DNA of 64,000 nucleotides, taken from positions 91,653-155,652 of the forward strand of contig CAZWFE010000001.1 in the NCBI GenBank assembly GCA_964633145.1, in the 5' to 3' direction. Positions 63,923 to 64,000 of the stretch are shown one piece after another. This DNA comes from CAJXSD01 sp964633145. Its GTDB lineage: Bacteria; Pseudomonadota; Alphaproteobacteria; Rhodobacterales; Rhodobacteraceae. The translations under genes were made by a program, and so were the position numbers. Each line of letters starts with the position of its first letter. Within the stretch, counting starts at the first letter, position 1. The notes beneath the pieces are model-generated. The model saw only the letters and a list, made by a program, of their open reading frames with translations. It had not been told where the DNA came from and did no database searches.

Positions 63923-64000
63923 GTGTCGTGGGTGCAAGCATATCGGTTACGCCGCGCCTATGGGTTGGATTTGCCCGACACCTGGGAACAGGTGGGCGCA
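63923..64000 (+). CDS. Partial ORF at right edge
   Basis: GTG-initiated frame beginning SWVQAYRLRRAYGLDLPDTW and open to the end of the window. AGGGCG lies upstream of the start, 9 bp after the cysQ stop. The neighbourhood (kpsM, cysQ) makes a surface polysaccharide enzyme possible, but too little is visible to name it. Confidence 0.4.
   Translation, partial: MSWVQAYRLRRAYGLDLPDTWEQVGA

Overview
The window looks like chromosomal DNA of a marine alphaproteobacterium of the Rhodobacterales (Roseobacter group). The gene orders rsfS-rlmH-gpmI-envC-S41 protease, serB|serC-serA, histone-deacetylase-like-xseB-ispA-dxs and dnaK-dnaJ fit that group, as do the tight ATGA/TAATG gene junctions and the ectoine hydrolase. 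This placement rests on recognising protein families and synteny, not on a search. I see no rRNA, tRNA, CRISPR array, insertion sequence or phage gene.

Layout. 1-5.2 kb (minus strand): cell-division and ribosome-maturation cluster with a tiny lipoprotein and an MscS channel. 5.4-6.2 kb: AT-rich DUF2975/XRE pair. 6.2-10.4 kb: leuC-leuD, an unrecognised membrane protein, leuB. 10.4-13.5 kb: DMT transporter and a hybrid histidine kinase broken by one frameshift. 13.6-19.2 kb: NAD salvage (pncA-pncB), thioesterase, MFS permease, MepA, queuosine-precursor transporter. 19.2-20.3 kb: a short self-contained transcription unit with an 18-codon ORF, then arfB and trxC. 20.3-24.1 kb: a four-gene operon resembling itaconate degradation without the lyase. 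24.2-30.6 kb: FMN riboswitch with a type II lumazine synthase, queG, a hydantoinase A-like gene, tex. 30.7-34.7 kb: serine biosynthesis (serA, serC, serB) with a structured serC leader. 34.6-40.7 kb: DUF808 protein, msrB-msrA, DMT transporter, FAD amine oxidase, panB-panC. 40.8-50.5 kb: GntR regulator, M20 deacetylase and ectoine hydrolase, divergent from an omega-aminotransferase and a PotABCD-type ABC transporter, with GntR-like operators in the divergent promoter region. 50.5-56.7 kb: histone-deacetylase-like protein, xseB, ispA, dxs, SDR protein, thiolase. 56.7-64 kb: a kinase remnant abutting a KpsT-type ATPase, dnaJ, dnaK, a di-haem peroxidase, a KpsM-type permease, cysQ and a partial gene.

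Most of the window is housekeeping and biosynthesis. The observations most worth a second look are: (1) the 19.16-19.43 kb unit, with a very strong Shine-Dalgarno, a tiny ORF, mutually exclusive hairpins and a terminator, next to arfB, which appears to start leaderless; (2) the tail-to-tail junction near 56.9 kb, where a kinase fragment and kpsT seem to have lost their 3' ends; (3) the hybrid kinase frameshift at about 12.45 kb; (4) the ectoine/polyamine region and its operators; and (5) small genes that standard calling would miss (25-aa lipoprotein, 45-aa ORF before leuC, C-terminal remnant after leuD).
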